Shown: positions 19,002 to 28,524 of the stretch, piece by piece
Numbering within the stretch: the first letter of the stretch is position 1
Layout: each line of letters begins with the position of its first letter
Assembly (NCBI RefSeq): GCF_001189845.1
Contig: NZ_LFLZ01000059.1
Span: 1 to 57,643 of the forward strand
Reading direction: 5' to 3'
DNA: 57,643 nt
DNA from: Bradyrhizobium tropiciagri
GTDB taxonomy: Bacteria > Pseudomonadota > Alphaproteobacteria > Rhizobiales > Xanthobacteraceae
Made by a program: the position numbers and the translations under genes
Notes under the pieces: model-generated
Database searches by the model: none
Told to the model about the DNA's origin: nothing
Seen by the model: the letters and a program-made list of their open reading frames with translations, nothing else

Positions 19002-19028
19002 CCTCGTTCCGATTCAATCGGAACGAGG
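19002..19028. terminator. Strong GC-rich hairpin downstream of the pentapeptide gene
   Basis: CCTCGTTCCGATT is followed almost immediately by AATCGGAACGAGG, a 12-13 base-pair stem with a very small loop. There is no T-run after it. It can act as a terminator for the pentapeptide gene but may equally be a dispersed palindromic repeat. Confidence 0.6.
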
Positions 19029-19155
19029 CTCTAGGGATCGAATTGCAGTGTCCTACGACAGGACTTATGCTCGGTCTTGGGAACTACGCAGCCGCTCATC
19101 GTGCGGCGGGGCGGGACCACGGTGGATGGTTGCATATCGCACCGGAGGTGACGCT

Positions 19156-19626
19156 ATGACCATTTCGCCCACACTGCATAAATATCTCGCTGTCGAAAAC
19201 ATCGAGTACGACGAAATCCCGCACGTGCTGACGATGTCGTCCGCGCTTACCGCCCAGGCCTGTCACGTCCCGGGCGATCGGCTGGCCAAGGCCATAGTGC
19301 TGCGCCGCAACGGCGGCTATCTGCTCGCCGTGCTGCCGGCGTCGCATCGCCTCAGGCTGACGGATCTAAAGGCGAGATTCGGTGACGATATCGCCCTGGC
19401 CGCTGAAAGCGAGATCGATAGGCTGTTCGCAGACTGTGCGCATGGGGCGGTTCCAGCCGCCGGCATCTGCTATGGGCTCGAGGTTATCGTTGATGACAGC
19501 ATTCAGACGCAGCCCGAAATCTATATCGAAGCCGGCGATCATGAGACGTTGCTTCATCTCGGTCGCGCGCAATTCGATCGCTTGACTGCCGGTTCTCTGC
19601 ACGGCCGCTTCAGTACCCACGACTGA
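19156..19626 (+). CDS. YbaK/aminoacyl-tRNA deacylase-associated domain protein
   Basis: A 156-residue single-domain protein of the YbaK/ProX superfamily, whose characterised members hydrolyse mischarged aminoacyl-tRNAs. Landmarks are the LAKAIVLRRNGGYLLAVLPASHRL core (about residues 45-68) with the conserved lysine in LAKAIVL, and the glycine-rich GICYGLEVIVDD near residue 100. Start ATG 19156 is chosen because GGAGGT lies seven bases upstream; an upstream in-frame codon has no such site. Many alphaproteobacteria carry several family members with unknown specificity. Confidence 0.85.
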   Translation: MTISPTLHKYLAVENIEYDEIPHVLTMSSALTAQACHVPGDRLAKAIVLRRNGGYLLAVLPASHRLRLTDLKARFGDDIALAAESEIDRLFADCAHGAVPAAGICYGLEVIVDDSIQTQPEIYIEAGDHETLLHLGRAQFDRLTAGSLHGRFSTHD

Positions 19627-19745
19627 AACGGTATGATGCCTGGATCATCTGTCGGTGCGCCTGACCAAGGTGCAGCATGCAGTCGCGCCGGCTCTGTTGT
19701 ATAATTGCCAGCGAGGGGGCTGTTGCCTTGAAAGGGAGGTCCTCC

Positions 19746-20168
19746 ATGAAAGTCAAGGACGTGATGCATCGGGGCGTCGACTGGGTGAGCCCTGACACGC
19801 CAATCACCGAAATCGCGAAACTGATGCAAGGGCACGACGTCGGCTGCATTCCGATCGGCAAAGACGACCATTTGATCGGGATGGTGACCGATCGCGACAT
19901 TGTCTGCAAAGGCCTCGCGAGCAAGGACTTCAACGCCGCGCGCATGACCGCGCGGGACGTGATGACCGAAGGCATTCATTGCTGCCGGGAGGACGACGAT
20001 CTGGCGAAAGCCGTGCATCATATGGAGACGCTAAAAATCCGCAGGTTGCCTGTGATCAACAAGAGCAAGCGGATGGTCGGCATGATCAGCCTGGGCGATG
20101 TCGGCCAATCCGCCACCGTCGATCTGTTGACCCAGTGCGTCAAGGGCGTGTCGGCTCATCACCATTGA
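19746..20168 (+). CDS. Two-CBS-domain protein
   Basis: A 140-residue protein made of two CBS motifs: MKVKDVMHRGVDWVSPDTPI to VTDRDIVCKG (about 1-60) and ARDVMTEGIHCCREDDDLAK to GMISLGDVG (about 70-125). Paired CBS modules bind adenine nucleotides and act as energy or redox sensors, usually on a partner that is not evident here. ATG 19746 has a GGGAGG site just upstream. It converges on the YXWGXW gene with a hairpin between the stops. Confidence 0.9.
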   Translation: MKVKDVMHRGVDWVSPDTPITEIAKLMQGHDVGCIPIGKDDHLIGMVTDRDIVCKGLASKDFNAARMTARDVMTEGIHCCREDDDLAKAVHHMETLKIRRLPVINKSKRMVGMISLGDVGQSATVDLLTQCVKGVSAHHH

Positions 20169-20191
20169 GACGTCGATGGCTCTCATATGAA

Positions 20192-20219
20192 ATCGGCGTG
20201 CCCTTGCAGGCACGCCGAT
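20192..20219. terminator. Bidirectional hairpin between convergent genes
   Basis: ATCGGCGTGCC (20192-20202), a six-base loop and GGCACGCCGAT (20209-20219) form a perfect 11-base-pair stem between the stops of the CBS gene (20168) and the minus-strand repeat protein (20228). There is no T-tract, but position and symmetry suit a shared terminator. Confidence 0.7.
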
Positions 20220-20227
20220 GAGTTGGA

Positions 20228-21548
20228 TCATGCGTGCCGGTGTGGCGCCGGCCTCGCAGCGGGATGCTGCGGCCGTGGCGCAGGATGAGGCCGCGGTGCC
20301 GGCCGCGACACGTGCGGTGCTGCAGGCCGGGGCGGCGGAGCACGATGTACGGCCGCTTGCGCGACGTGCGGTGCCGGCGGATGCGCAGGCGGGTGTGGCG
20401 CAGGCGGTGGCGGTGCATGCCGTGCGATCTGCGGCGTCGGCGCATGCACGGCCGGCGCGGCGATGTGCGGCGCCGGGGCAGGATGGTTGCCCGCGGCGGG
20501 CAAGGCGTGCTGCCGGGGGCGCGTGCCCTGTCGTTTGAGCGTGTTCCGTCGGTGGAGCGTGCACTGCCGGCAGAGCGTTTCCTGTCGGGAGAGCGTGTCC
20601 TGCCGGCGGAGCATTCCCTGCCGGTTGAGTGTGTCCTGCCGGCAGAGCATTTCCTGACGGGAGAGCGTGACCCGTCGTTTGAGCGTGGTCTGCCGGTGCG
20701 GCGTGCACGGGCGGCAATGCGTTTCCGGTCGGCAGAGCGTGTCCGGGCGGCACGGCATTCCCCGTCGGCAGAGCGTGGCTTGCTGTCGGCTGCGCATGCC
20801 CGGGCGGCGGCGCCGCGATCGGCTTGCCCGGTCGCGCGGCGATCACGCCCGCGCCGCTGAATTGTGCGGCGTGTGCGGTCGCGGCGACCGCCGGATGACC
20901 ATGGTTGTTGGCGAGCGTCAGCGCCGGGTCTTTCATCGCCGCTGCCGCGTGCCGCGTCTGCTCGGCGGTCGCAGCCACATGCTGCCCGTTCTGGGCGGCG
21001 AGCTGCTGCGGCGTCGGCCTCACCGTGGTGCCGCCAGTGCCGCCATTGTAGCTGACGTTGGTCGTGTTGTTGATGACGGTCTTGTTGTAGACGTTGGTGA
21101 CCGAGACGTTGGAGATGTTGTTGACGGAGCTGTTGTAGAAGAAGCTGCCGCCGCGCCAGTAGCCGCCCTCATAGCCGACGCCGGTGTAGCCGAAGCCGTA
21201 GGAGATGCCGCCGTAGAAGCCGACGGTCGCTCCCCAATATCCGGCGTGGAACGCGTAGACGCCATCGTTCCAGCCCCAATAGCCGGGCGTCCACAGCAAC
21301 TCAGGTGCGGGCGGAAGCACCCATGTGCCGGGCACCCAGTAGTAACCGATATCGTCGCTCCAGGCCCAATAGCCGGGGGTCCAGATGTAGCCGACCGCGG
21401 GCATCGGCGGCTGCACATAGACGGGCAAAGGCGGCGGTGCCGCATTCACGGTGATGCCGATGCCGAGCTGCGCGTGTGCAGCGTCGGGCAGCGAGAGACA
21501 GCAGAGGCTGAGAGCTAAGGCGAGAGGCAGTCCGGCGATGCGGCGCAT
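20228..21548 (-). pseudogene. YXWGXW-repeat exported protein with His/Ala/Pro-rich tail, frameshifted
   Basis: The start at 21548 gives a signal peptide (MRRIAGLPLALALSLCC ... AAHAQ), then WTPGYWAWSDDIGYYWVPGTW and WTPGYWGWNDGVYAF, the YxWGxW-type repeats of a cell-envelope family common in Bradyrhizobium. An Asn-rich region (VNNISNVSVTNVYNKTVINN) and a long low-complexity tail of GHALPTGNALP-like units follow. Near 20507 the frame must shift by one base: only then does the tail end in the typical HVSRPAPRPHPAPRP...HRHA before a stop at 20228. Without the shift the reading runs antisense through the CBS gene. Low complexity makes this an error-prone place for sequencing. Function unknown. Confidence 0.75.
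20520..20815. repeat. Degenerate short tandem repeat inside the YXWGXW gene
   Basis: Units of about 15-18 bases such as gagcgtgtcctgccgg recur many times with variation. On the minus strand they encode repeated Gly-His-Ala-Leu-Pro and Gly-Asn-Ala-Leu-Pro peptides. The array is coding and keeps codon phase through most of its length. Confidence 0.8.
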
Positions 21549-21990
21549 GGCACATACTCCAATCTTCTTCCCCCAGCGTTGGAGTCGAATAGTGGCGGCG
21601 ACATGAACTCGTTGTGAATGTTTGTGGCGATCCGCGATCATCAGGCTGCGTCACTGCGAAATTTTTCGCAGTGGTGAATGCAGTTCAGCTTGGTGTCAGG
21701 ATGGAACGCGATCGCGCCGGTGCGTAAGCCCTTCGATCCGGCACCGCGAGCCGCCCGCATCATCGACGTTGTGCAGCACCAGTGCGGCTACGCACAATCT
21801 CGCATCTCTTGAAATGCCGAGATCCTTTCACAGGCCTGTACGGCAGCCGACCGCTGGTTCCCCGCAGCAACGAATTCCTAACCAACCGTGTTCACCCAAT
21901 TGAAGGCCGAGGGCAGTATTCCTGTCGCGAGAGGCATGGCGCGACAGTTAAAAAATCCACATAGAAGATGACCCGCGCCAAATTGAGCAC
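21549..21990. other. 442-base intergenic region
   Basis: No convincing gene is seen. The sequence is less GC-rich than its flanks and separates the divergent YXWGXW and GGDEF genes, so both promoters should lie here. Confidence 0.5.
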
Positions 21991-23885
21991 ATGTCCAACT
22001 GGGATTTCGCATTCCTGCAATTGAAACGTAGGGGGACGGCCAACGTAGACGGTCTGAACGGGGACACAGGCATGCTGCACACGCTCGAAGGCGCGCGTGG
22101 CAGCTTTGACAGGAGGCTGTCGCTCCGGTTTGCTCTGGTGATCGTATGCACTGCGTTTCTGGCCTTCGTCATCGTCGCGCCAACGTATCGGGACTACACG
22201 CTCGCGCGCCACAATCTCTTTGATATGCAGCGTTTTCGGCTGATGCTCGATACCGCCACCCTTCTGGCGGCTGAGCGGGGACCGGCCAACAATGCGATGT
22301 CGACCGGCTCCTCGCCCGACGGCGAGAAGGCGCGCCGGCTGGCGGAGTTCCGGGCACGCAGCGATGCCGCGCTTGCACAGTTGACCAACGCGGCCGACGT
22401 GCCGCTTGGTCTGCACGACGACGAACTCCCTTTGGAACTGCTGCAAAGCGTACGCGAACAGCTCGCGGTTGCGAGAGCCGAGGTCGACCGTGTCGTGGCT
22501 CGCGCCGCAGCCGGGCCATCCCGGGAGGAGTTTCAGCGGGCCATCGACAGCATGTTCGAAGTTTCGAACCGGTTTCGCACCATCGTCGCCTGGAAGGCTA
22601 ATCACCTTGTGGAGCAGGATAGCGGTCTTGCTGCACCTGCCCTCGTCGGGCCGATGTTGAGTGATCTTCGGGATTATGGCGGCAGGATCGCCTCGCAAAT
22701 CATGGCGTCGATCGCCGTGGGAGAGCGGCTGCCGCTCGACAACGTGATCGAGGCGAGACGCATCGAGGGCCGCTTGCTCGAGCTCTGGCAGGTGAGCAAT
22801 AACCACGCCGGGTTGTTCAACAATCCCTCCCTTCAAACGAGCCGCGCCGAAATTCAGCAGCGCTTTTTTGGCGAAGGCTCGGGCTGGTCGACAGTTTGAT
22901 GCGGGAAGGGCGGCGGGATGCGCGGTATTCGCTGACATCCACTGAACTCACCGAGCGTTTCGTTCCGACGATGCGACCGATCGAAGCCTATCGCCGCGCG
23001 TTTCTCGATGCCGCGGTCGATCATTATGCAAAGGCGCGCGACAAGGCCCTCGCGATCCTGGCGACAGTCGCGCTGTTCGCGACCTGCGCACTGGGAATAC
23101 TGGCTTGCCTGATGGTCTCCATCCGCAAGAACATCTTCCAGCCGTTGATCCGCGTGCATGACGAAGTCATTCGGCTTGCGGAAGACAGACCGGCAGAGCC
23201 ATTGTCCCTCACCGGCAAGGCAGGGGAAATTCGCAGCCTGTTCAGAGCCATCGAGGTATTGCAGGACAAGCTGCAGGAGCGCGCCTCGATCACGGCGTCA
23301 ATCACCAGTGAGTTGCAGGCCCAGGCCGACACCGACGGGTTGACCGCGCTTCTCAATCGTCGCGCTCTGGACCGCTACGCCCGGCGCGTCGCTGAAGCAG
23401 AGCCTGCGGTCGATGCGGCCTGCCTGATCCTGCTGGATATTGATCATTTCAAATCGGTCAATGACACCTATGGTCACCCGACGGGTGATCGCGTGCTCAT
23501 TCAGACCGCTGAACTCCTGCGCTCCCACTTGCGCGCCAGCGACCTGGTTGCACGCTTCGGCGGAGAGGAATTCGCCATCCTCGTTCCAGGGAATGACCTC
23601 CCGGGGACCGTCGCGATCGCCAGGAAGATCCGGCTCGCGATCCAGGCCGAGCGCTTCACGACGCCGGATGGAACACCGATTCATGTCACGGCGAGCTTTG
23701 GTGTGGCGCGCGGTCAGCGCGGCGAGCGCACGTGGCCGGAGTTGGTTGAGCTTGCAGATGAGGCGCTCTACCGGGCCAAATCAGACGGTCGTAATCGTGT
23801 GCGCTGTGCGCAAACGGTTGCGGTCGCTGATCTCGGCGCTCCGGACGAAGCTTCCGTTGCGCTGGTTGGAGCTGAGCAGGGCTGA
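21991..23885 (+). pseudogene. Membrane diguanylate cyclase (GGDEF), frameshifted
   Basis: One gene read in two frames. The first part has a TM segment (FALVIVCTAFLAFVIVAPTY) and a long periplasmic helical region to RFFGEGSG at about 22880. The second part continues one frame back as GLVDSLMREGRRDARYSLTS, a second TM (ILATVALFATCALGILACLMVS), a HAMP-like linker and a full GGDEF domain: ILLDIDHFKSVNDTYGH, then RFGGEEFAILVP (active-site GGEEF) and ASFGVA. It would make cyclic di-GMP in response to an envelope signal. One missing base near 22880 restores a protein of about 630 residues. The start may instead be ATG 22072. Confidence 0.82.
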
Positions 23886-24172
23886 GGTGGCCCGCCACCC
23901 CGATGTCGATGATATCTCCATGTGCGGCCCGCGCCTGCTTCGCGTTCAGCGAGGCTCGAAGTGAGGGATTCAAGCTGGGTCCACGCTCCAAGGGTGCACG
24001 CCACATGCCGGTCAGACTGTGCTGACGTTTCGCGCAATGCGATGCCGGTCTCAGCTTCATCACTGCGCCAAATAGTCGAATTTTTGTTTTGAATTGGACG
24101 ACGACCCCCTGCGCGTCATCAATCGATGACCGAAACATCCGGCTCGCGCAAGGCCGGGCAGGGAGGTCTCGA

Positions 24173-25582
24173 ATGACGCGAACCGCCGACATCGACATCA
24201 ACGCGGGCGCACGCCTCGACAGGCTTCCGATCTGCGGATTCCATTGGCGCATCCTGGCCCTGATCGGGGCCGGCATGTTCCTCGACGCGTTCGATATCTA
24301 TCTGGCCGGCGGTGTGCTGGGAGCCGTGCTCAAGGAGGGATGGTCGACGCTCGAACTCAACGCCGCTTTCGTCTCCGCGACCTTTGTCGGGATGACGATC
24401 GGTGCCTGGTTCTCCGGCATCCTTGGCGACCGCTTCGGCCGCCGCTTCTCCTACCAGATGAACCTTGCGATCTTTGGCCTCGCGTCGATCGCGGCGGCCT
24501 TCGCTCCGAGCATGACCGTCCTGATCGGCCTGCGCTTCATCATCGGCATCGGGCTCGGCGCGGAGATCGTCGTGGGTTACGCGACCCTGACGGAGTTCGT
24601 GCCGGCGTCTTCGCGCGGCCGCTGGATCGGGCTCTTGGCCGTGATCACCAACTTCTCGCTGTTCGCGTCGTCCATGATCGGCCTGTGGGTGATCCCGACG
24701 CTTGGATGGCGCTACATGTTCGCCCTTGTCGGCCTCCTCGCGATGGTCGTCTGGATCCTGCGCAAGTCGATGCCGGAGTCGCCGCGCTGGCTTGCTGCCA
24801 ACGGGCGCGCCGATGAAGCCGAGACAATTCTATCGGCGATCGAGGCGGAGGCGGCGCGCAAGGGGCCACTCGCTCCCGTCGCCGCCGGCGCGCCGGCGCA
24901 GGAACCTCCCGGATCGGTCTGGCGTCTATTCCAGCCGCCATATCTCGCGCGCACGCTGCTCGGCAGCCTGTTGCACGTCGTCGTCGGTTTCAGCCTCTAC
25001 GGATTCATCGGCTGGCTGCCGACCTTCATGGTCAAGGGCGGCCACAGCGTGGTGTCCTCGCTGGGCTACACCACCGTGATGGCGCTGGGCGGGCCGGTCG
25101 GATCGCTGATCGGGCTCGTACTGGCGGACCGGCTCGGACGCCGGCTCTCGATCGTCGGCTCGTCGATCGCAGCCGCCGCGCTCGGCATCGCCTATCCGCA
25201 CATGGCGGACGGTATTGCGCTCGCGGGCGTGGGTTTCCTGCTCGTCACCGCAATCTACGTCATGCTGGCGACCGGGTTCGCGATGCACGTCCCCGAATTG
25301 TTCCCGACGCGCTATCGGCTTCGCGGCACGGCGATCTGCGCCACGTCCGGACGGATCGCGACCGCGCTGGTGCAGTACGTCGTGGTCGCGATCTTTGCCT
25401 GGCAAGGGTTGACCGGCGTGCTGACGACCCTGGCCGGCATCCTCGTGTTCCAGGCGGCGGTCTTTCTCATGTTCGGATTCGAGACCAAGGGACGGTCGCT
25501 GGAGGACGCATCGGCGGTCACGGAGGCCGAAGCAGGAAGCCAGTCGTCGATCGCGCGAAGGCCGGCGGACATCGGTGCCTAG
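24173..25582 (+). CDS. MFS metabolite:proton symporter
   Basis: A 469-residue, 12-helix major facilitator. The loop 2-3 signature is GILGDRFGRRFSYQ (about residue 85) with its repeat in the second half, LVLADRLGRRLSIVG; PESPRWL follows TM6 as in the sugar and aromatic-acid symporter branches. The start at 24173 has a GGGAGG site eight bases upstream. Substrate is unknown; since a LysR gene and a HAD type II/CoA-transferase operon lie next door, import of an organic (possibly halogenated) acid is an inference. Its TAG stop overlaps the opposing TAG of the LysR gene. Confidence 0.88.
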   Translation: MTRTADIDINAGARLDRLPICGFHWRILALIGAGMFLDAFDIYLAGGVLGAVLKEGWSTLELNAAFVSATFVGMTIGAWFSGILGDRFGRRFSYQMNLAIFGLASIAAAFAPSMTVLIGLRFIIGIGLGAEIVVGYATLTEFVPASSRGRWIGLLAVITNFSLFASSMIGLWVIPTLGWRYMFALVGLLAMVVWILRKSMPESPRWLAANGRADEAETILSAIEAEAARKGPLAPVAAGAPAQEPPGSVWRLFQPPYLARTLLGSLLHVVVGFSLYGFIGWLPTFMVKGGHSVVSSLGYTTVMALGGPVGSLIGLVLADRLGRRLSIVGSSIAAAALGIAYPHMADGIALAGVGFLLVTAIYVMLATGFAMHVPELFPTRYRLRGTAICATSGRIATALVQYVVVAIFAWQGLTGVLTTLAGILVFQAAVFLMFGFETKGRSLEDASAVTEAEAGSQSSIARRPADIGA

Positions 25583-26481
25583 CCCAGATCGGAGCACGCC
25601 GCCCTGAGCCGATCGCGGAGCCAGCGGTTCGCGTTGCTCTGATCGTATCTGCGATGCCAGTACAACATCCAGTCGAACGGCGCGGACTCGAACGGCAGGT
25701 CCTCCATCCGCAGGCCGTCGTCCATCAGCACGGCGGCGAGATGTCGCGGCATCACGGCGAGCAGATCGGTGCTCTTCAAGACATGCGGCACGACGAGCCA
25801 ATGCGGCACATTCAGCGTGATGCGCCTTCGATGACCGCGCTCAGCGAGCACATCGTCGACGAAGCGAAGATCGGTCGGGCTGATCGAGACCTTCATGTGC
25901 TCCTAGGCGATGAAGCGCTCGAAAGTCAATTTTCCGCGCTTGATTGGGTGACCGCTCCGCATCAGGCAGACCATGCGGTCGCGCAGCAGCGTCTCGGAAC
26001 GGATCGATGCCGAATGGTCGAGCCCCATGCTGACCGCGACGTCGATCTCGTCCCGCTCCAGCGCATCGATCGTCAAGGCAGGCGGCAGATGGATGACATT
26101 GTAGGAGGTCCGCGCGTCGGGCGATCGCGCCGCGGCGAGCCTCGGCAGCAGCAGGCAGGCGAGAATGTCCGACATCCTGATCGTGAAGCTGCGCTCGGTG
26201 CGGGTTGGATCGAAGCCGGCGTCGCTTGCCATCACGCGCTCGACCTGACGCAGCACCTGGCGCAGCGGCTCCGCCAGTTCGGTGGCACGCGGCGTGGGCT
26301 TCATCCCGGCCGTCGTCCGCACCAGCAACTCGTCCTCGAACATCGCGCGCAACCGGTTGAGCGCATTGCTCATCGCCGGTTGACTGAGGCCGACCCGGTC
26401 GGCCGCCTTGGTGACATGACGCTCGGTCAGCAGTGCGTCCAGCGCGACAAGCAGGTTGAGGTCGATGGATCGAAGGTTCAT
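25579..26481 (-). pseudogene. LysR-family regulator interrupted by an in-frame amber codon
   Basis: A 300-codon LysR gene. Residues 1-65 carry the winged helix-turn-helix (LRSIDLNLLVALDALLTERH, TKAADRVGLSQPAMSNALNRLR) and the rest the periplasmic-binding-like effector domain. At 25903-25905 a TAG replaces a codon in FERFIA-x-EHMKVSISP, with no frame change, and the family pattern continues normally to 25579. The truncated product (192 residues) would lack the second effector lobe. A CAG-to-TAG change is the simplest origin. Divergent from the HAD type II gene, which it would be expected to control. Confidence 0.83.
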
Positions 26482-26486
26482 TCTTC

Positions 26487-26501
26487 ATTCATATCGTGAA
26501 T
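26487..26501. promoter_or_regulatory. Candidate LysR-type box
   Basis: ATTCA-tatcg-TGAAT is a short inverted repeat in the 94-base gap between the LysR start (26481) and the HAD gene (26576). Spacing and position suit a LysR-type site, but the arms are only five bases long, so this is tentative. Confidence 0.4.
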
Positions 26502-26575
26502 AGCGAAAGACCACAAATCCATTTCATCCATGATGGTGCAGGGCGTATCAATCGATCCGAACCAAGGAGGCATCA

Positions 26576-27277
26576 ATGAGCTTTGAGACGATCAAGCGCG
26601 ACGTGAAGATCTGCATGTTCGACCAGTACGGCACGGTGGTCGACATGCAGGGCGGCCTGACCAAAATCGCCGCGCCGTTCCTTGCAAAAAAGGGATGGAA
26701 GGGCGATCCGAATTCCTTCGTCACCTGGTGGCGCCGCACGCATTTCGAGAACTCGATGATCGATGCGCTGCTGCATCGCGAGCACACGCCCTATCGCGAG
26801 ATCGGGCACCGCGCGGTTGCCCACGTGATGGACCGGGCGAAGATCGACTACACGATGGAAGATGTGCGCTATCTCGTTGGCGAGATCGAGAAGCTGGTGC
26901 CGTTTCCGGAAGTGCCGGACGCGCTCGCGCGGCTGCAAAGCAAGTACAAGCTCGTCGTGCTCTCGAACGGCGATCCCGACATGCTCGAGACCGCGAAGCA
27001 GTACCACAAGGTCCCGTTCGACCGCGTGATCTCGGTGGCCGAAGCCAATTCGTTCAAGCCGCATGTCGCGACCTATACGAAGGCCGCCGAGATCATGGGC
27101 GTGAAGCCGGATGAGGTGCTGTTCGTGGCCAATCACGCGTTCGACTGCATCGGCGCCAAATCTGCCGGCATGCGGACGGCGTTCATCGACCGGCGCAGCC
27201 GCCCGTTCGGCATCACGCCGCACCAGCCCGATATCCTGGTGCCGTCGATGAAGGACCTTGCCGATGCGATCGTCTGA
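26576..27277 (+). CDS. HAD superfamily protein, haloacid dehalogenase type II-like
   Basis: A 233-residue cytosolic HAD hydrolase. Motif I with the nucleophilic aspartate is CMFDQYGTVVD (about residues 13-23); motif II is VVLSNGD; motif III contains the lysine in SFKPHVATY; the last loop reads FVANHAFDCIGA. Type II 2-haloacid dehalogenases hydrolyse L-2-haloacids to D-2-hydroxyacids, but their SSNxWD loop is replaced here by ANHAFD, so dehalogenation is not certain. Near-perfect AAGGAGG ribosome site. The downstream CoA-transferase gene overlaps it by 14 bases. Confidence 0.85.
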   Translation: MSFETIKRDVKICMFDQYGTVVDMQGGLTKIAAPFLAKKGWKGDPNSFVTWWRRTHFENSMIDALLHREHTPYREIGHRAVAHVMDRAKIDYTMEDVRYLVGEIEKLVPFPEVPDALARLQSKYKLVVLSNGDPDMLETAKQYHKVPFDRVISVAEANSFKPHVATYTKAAEIMGVKPDEVLFVANHAFDCIGAKSAGMRTAFIDRRSRPFGITPHQPDILVPSMKDLADAIV

Positions 27278-28502
27278 TCGCGAGCCGCTGTCCAGCATCA
27301 GGGTTCTCGACCTCTGCCGGGTGGTCTCCGGTCCGTTTGCGACGATGCAGCTCGGCGATCTCGGCGCGGATATCGTGAAGATCGAGGATCCCAGGCAAGG
27401 CGATGAAAGCCGCCGCTACGGGCCACCCTTCGTCGGCGGCGAGAGCGCGTATTTCCTCTCGGTGAACCGCAACAAGCGCAGTTGCGCCATCGATCTGAAG
27501 TCGCCGGCGGGGCGCGACGCGGTGCTCGACCTCGCATCCGTCGCCGACGTCGTGATCGAGAATTTTCGCCCGGGCACACTCGACAAATGGGGGCTCGGTT
27601 TCGACGCGCTGCGGGCGCGCCGGCCTGACATCATCCTATGCAGCATCTCGGGGTTCGGCCGCACCGGTGCGGACGCCTCGCGCCCCGGCTACGATCTGAT
27701 CCTGCAGGGCGAATCCGGCGTGATGGACATCACCGGCGATCCGGATGGACCGCCGACCAAGGTCGGCACCTCGATCGCCGATCTCGTCACCGGCCTGTAT
27801 GCGTCGCATTCGGTGCTGGCTGCCTTGATGCGGAAGAGCCGGACCGGCGAGGGCGGCCGGGTCGACATCTCGATGCTCGACGCCATGGCATCGCTGCTGA
27901 CGTTCAACGCCGGCATGTACTTCGCATCGGGACAAAGCCCGCGGCGCCGGGGCAACGTGCATCCGACCATCAGCCCGTACGAGCCGTTCGAATCCAGTGA
28001 TGGCTGGATCAATGTCGGGGTCGCGAACGATAAATTCTGGGCGGCCTTCTGCGACGTCATCGGCCGTCCGGACTTGCGCGAAGACGCGCGCTTCGAAACC
28101 GCGCCAAAACGCGCGGCCAGCCGGGACGAACTGGTCGTGATCCTGGCTCCCATCTTTGCCCGGAGAAGCCGCGCCGATTGGCTGCAGGCGCTGGGCGCGG
28201 CGGGCATTCCCTGCGGCGCGATCAAGTCGGTCGGCGAGGTCTGCGAAACGCCGCAACTCACGCAGCGCGGCATGGTTCAGACCGTCCGCCATCCGGCCGC
28301 GGGAGACGTGAAGTTTATCGCCCGGCCGACACGGTTCGGCGACGAGCCGCCGGCGCCTTCCTCGCCGCCGCCGATGCTCGGCGAACACACGCGCGAGGTG
28401 CTTGCGGAATGGCTCGGCTGGACCGACGATCGGCTCGAAAGAGTAGCGGTCGAAGGCGTGTTCGGAGACTTTGGACGGAGCTTCGTGCGACCGGCCATGT
28501 GA
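27264..28502 (+). CDS. Family III CoA-transferase (CaiB/BaiF type)
   Basis: A 412-residue CoA-transferase with the family opening LSSIRVLDLCRVVSGPFATMQLGDLGADIVKIEDP (here split: residues 10-45), the NRNKRS segment, the catalytic-aspartate region QGESGVMDITGDPDGPPTKVG, and the GxGGRVDISMLDAM block. Such enzymes move CoA between carboxylic acids. ATG 27264 is chosen over an earlier TTG; it overlaps the HAD gene, and the thioesterase gene follows after 22 bases, so the three form an operon handling an organic acid and its CoA ester. Substrate unknown. Confidence 0.9.
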   Translation: MRSSDREPLSSIRVLDLCRVVSGPFATMQLGDLGADIVKIEDPRQGDESRRYGPPFVGGESAYFLSVNRNKRSCAIDLKSPAGRDAVLDLASVADVVIENFRPGTLDKWGLGFDALRARRPDIILCSISGFGRTGADASRPGYDLILQGESGVMDITGDPDGPPTKVGTSIADLVTGLYASHSVLAALMRKSRTGEGGRVDISMLDAMASLLTFNAGMYFASGQSPRRRGNVHPTISPYEPFESSDGWINVGVANDKFWAAFCDVIGRPDLREDARFETAPKRAASRDELVVILAPIFARRSRADWLQALGAAGIPCGAIKSVGEVCETPQLTQRGMVQTVRHPAAGDVKFIARPTRFGDEPPAPSSPPPMLGEHTREVLAEWLGWTDDRLERVAVEGVFGDFGRSFVRPAM

Positions 28503-28524
28503 GTATCGTCAAGAGAATATCGTC

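Noticed and set aside
20520..20815. Periodic repeats that could suggest a CRISPR array
   Set aside because: Units are only 15-18 bases, degenerate, lack unique spacers and are in phase with the YXWGXW coding frame.
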